A stretch of 5,598 nt of DNA, taken from NCBI GenBank assembly GCA_002314645.1, contig DCGS01000005.1:2555-8152 (forward strand). The letters are read 5' to 3'. Source of the stretch: Ruminococcaceae bacterium UBA1772. Lineage in GTDB: Bacteria; Bacillota; Clostridia; Oscillospirales; Acutalibacteraceae. Of this stretch, positions 4,440 through 5,598 are shown in pieces. Numbering within the stretch: the first letter of the stretch is position 1; each line of letters opens with the position of its first letter. The position numbers were made by a program, and so were the translations under genes. The notes beneath the pieces were generated by a model, which had not been told where the DNA came from, searched no databases, and worked only from the letters and a program-made list of their open reading frames with translations.

Positions 4440-5598
4440 TTATAACATTTTCTTAAGATACTGGCCTGTATAAGACTTTTCACACTTTGCAACCTGCTCT
4501 GGAGTACCTGTAACAAGAATGGTACCACCCTTGTCTCCTCCCTCAGGTCCAAGGTCAATAATGTGGTCTGCTGTTTTAATTACATCTAAGTTATGTTCAA
4601 TAACTAAAACAGTGTTTCCAGCATCTACAAGCTTTTGAAGTACTTCAATAAGCTTGTGTACGTCTGCAGAATGAAGACCTGTTGTAGGCTCATCTAAGAT
4701 GTAGAAGGTCTTACCTGTTGAACGCTTTGAAAGCTCTGTTGCAAGCTTTACACGCTGTGCCTCACCACCTGAAAGTGTTGTTGCACTCTGTCCTAAAGTA
4801 ACATAACCAAGACCTACCTCTTGAAGGGTCTTGAGTCTGTTATGAATTTTAGGAACGGCTGAGAAGAATTCAACTGCTTCGTCAACACTCATTGCAAGAA
4901 CGTCTGCAATGCTCTTTCCCTTGTACTTAACCTCAAGAGTTTCTCGGTTATATCTTGAACCACCGCACACCTCGCATGGGACATATACGTCTGCAAGGAA
5001 GTGCATTTCAATTTTTACAATACCGTCACCCTTACAAGACTCACATCTACCACCCTTTACGTTGAATGAGAATCGACCAGGGTTGTAACCACGAATTTTT
5101 GCGTCCTGAGTGGCAGCAAAAAGAGTTCTAATGTCATTAAAGAGGTTTGTGTATGTTGCAGGGTTTGAGCTTGGCATACGACCAATTGGAGACTGGTCAA
5201 TGTCTATGCATTTATCCAAGTGCTCAAGACCTGTTACACTCTTACACTTACCTGGGAATGCCTTTGCTCTGTTAAGATCTCTTGCCAGCGTCTTGTGAAT
5301 AACCTCGTTTACAAGAGATGACTTACCTGAACCTGAAACACCTGTAACGCAGGTAAATGTACCAAGAGGAATTTTAACATCAACATTCTTTAAGTTGTTT
5401 TCCTCCGCTCCCTTAACTTCAAGGAACTTACCATTTCCCTTTCTTCTTTTTGTTGGAACTGGTATTTTTCTTGCACCAGAAAGGTACTGGCCTGTAATTG
5501 AATCCTTGCAGGCCATAATTTCATCTGCGGTACCAGTTGCAACAACTTGTCCGCCGTTAATACCAGCACCAGGACCTATGTCAACAATGTAGTCAGCA
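4440..5598 (-). CDS. uvrA: Excinuclease ABC subunit A (UvrA), C-terminal 385 residues, 5' end outside the window
   Basis: UvrA is the damage-recognition ATPase of nucleotide excision repair; it loads UvrB on DNA lesions. The frame is open through the right edge, and the visible part is about 40% of a typical 940-residue UvrA. Numbering from the first complete codon (5597), residues 1-27 (ADYIVDIGPGAG...) are the end of the first ATPase domain. The second ATPase domain shows Walker A GVSGSGKS (86-93), a C4 zinc module with C185, C188, C208 and C211 (CESC and CEVC), the signature LSGGEAQR (275-282), Walker B YILDEP (299-304, catalytic E303), and H335 in VIEHNLD. It ends normally with GQYLKKML and TAA. 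All key residues of this half are intact. No strong terminator follows the stop; the next gene is the 55-aa membrane protein 80 nt on. The identification is secure. Confidence 0.98.
   Translation of the reverse strand, partial: ADYIVDIGPGAGINGGQVVATGTADEIMACKDSITGQYLSGARKIPVPTKRRKGNGKFLEVKGAEENNLKNVDVKIPLGTFTCVTGVSGSGKSSLVNEVIHKTLARDLNRAKAFPGKCKSVTGLEHLDKCIDIDQSPIGRMPSSNPATYTNLFNDIRTLFAATQDAKIRGYNPGRFSFNVKGGRCESCKGDGIVKIEMHFLADVYVPCEVCGGSRYNRETLEVKYKGKSIADVLAMSVDEAVEFFSAVPKIHNRLKTLQEVGLGYVTLGQSATTLSGGEAQRVKLATELSKRSTGKTFYILDEPTTGLHSADVHKLIEVLQKLVDAGNTVLVIEHNLDVIKTADHIIDLGPEGGDKGGTILVTGTPEQVAKCEKSYTGQYLKKML

Overview
The window is 5.6 kb of moderately AT-rich bacterial chromosome in which every supported gene lies on the minus strand. 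Strong AGGAGG-type ribosome binding sites, sigma-A-like promoters, and the styles of the PotA, UvrA and cytidylate-kinase-like proteins suggest a Gram-positive Firmicute, probably of class Clostridia (Lachnospiraceae-like). That placement is an inference from protein style and was not tested by comparison.

Reading in the direction of transcription (right to left): 5598-4440 is the C-terminal part of uvrA (nucleotide excision repair), whose 5' end lies outside the window. Next comes a 55-codon gene for a small one-helix membrane protein (4359-4192), with its own possible promoter and a hairpin/U-tract terminator (4180-4143). A promoter near 4097 then appears to drive a two-gene operon: an ArsB/NhaD/P-protein-type (SLC13-like, ion transporter superfamily) permease at 4040-2679, and 14 nt later a cytidylate-kinase-like P-loop protein at 2664-2077. 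This operon ends in a strong 12-bp stem-loop terminator (2069-2042). A good sigma-A promoter (2013-1985) followed by an imperfect inverted repeat (1981-1953) precedes the spermidine/putrescine ABC importer operon: potA (ATPase, 1869-724) and, 14 nt later, potB (permease, 709 to the left edge, truncated by the window). potC and potD would be expected to follow beyond the left edge.

Functionally these are three independent units: DNA repair (uvrA, perhaps with the small membrane gene), an ion or organic-anion permease paired with a nucleotide-kinase-like protein, and polyamine uptake. Most of the content is ordinary core genome. I see no mobile element, CRISPR array, phage gene, tRNA or rRNA, and no convincing undescribed system. 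The less ordinary items are the unassigned small membrane protein gene, the permease plus kinase-like pair, and two candidate regulatory sites: the dyad at the pot promoter and the tandem TTAACAAA repeat at the permease promoter.

For three genes the ribosome binding site argues for a start inside the longest open frame: potA at ATG 1869, the kinase-like gene at ATG 2664 and the permease at ATG 4040. These starts are used here.
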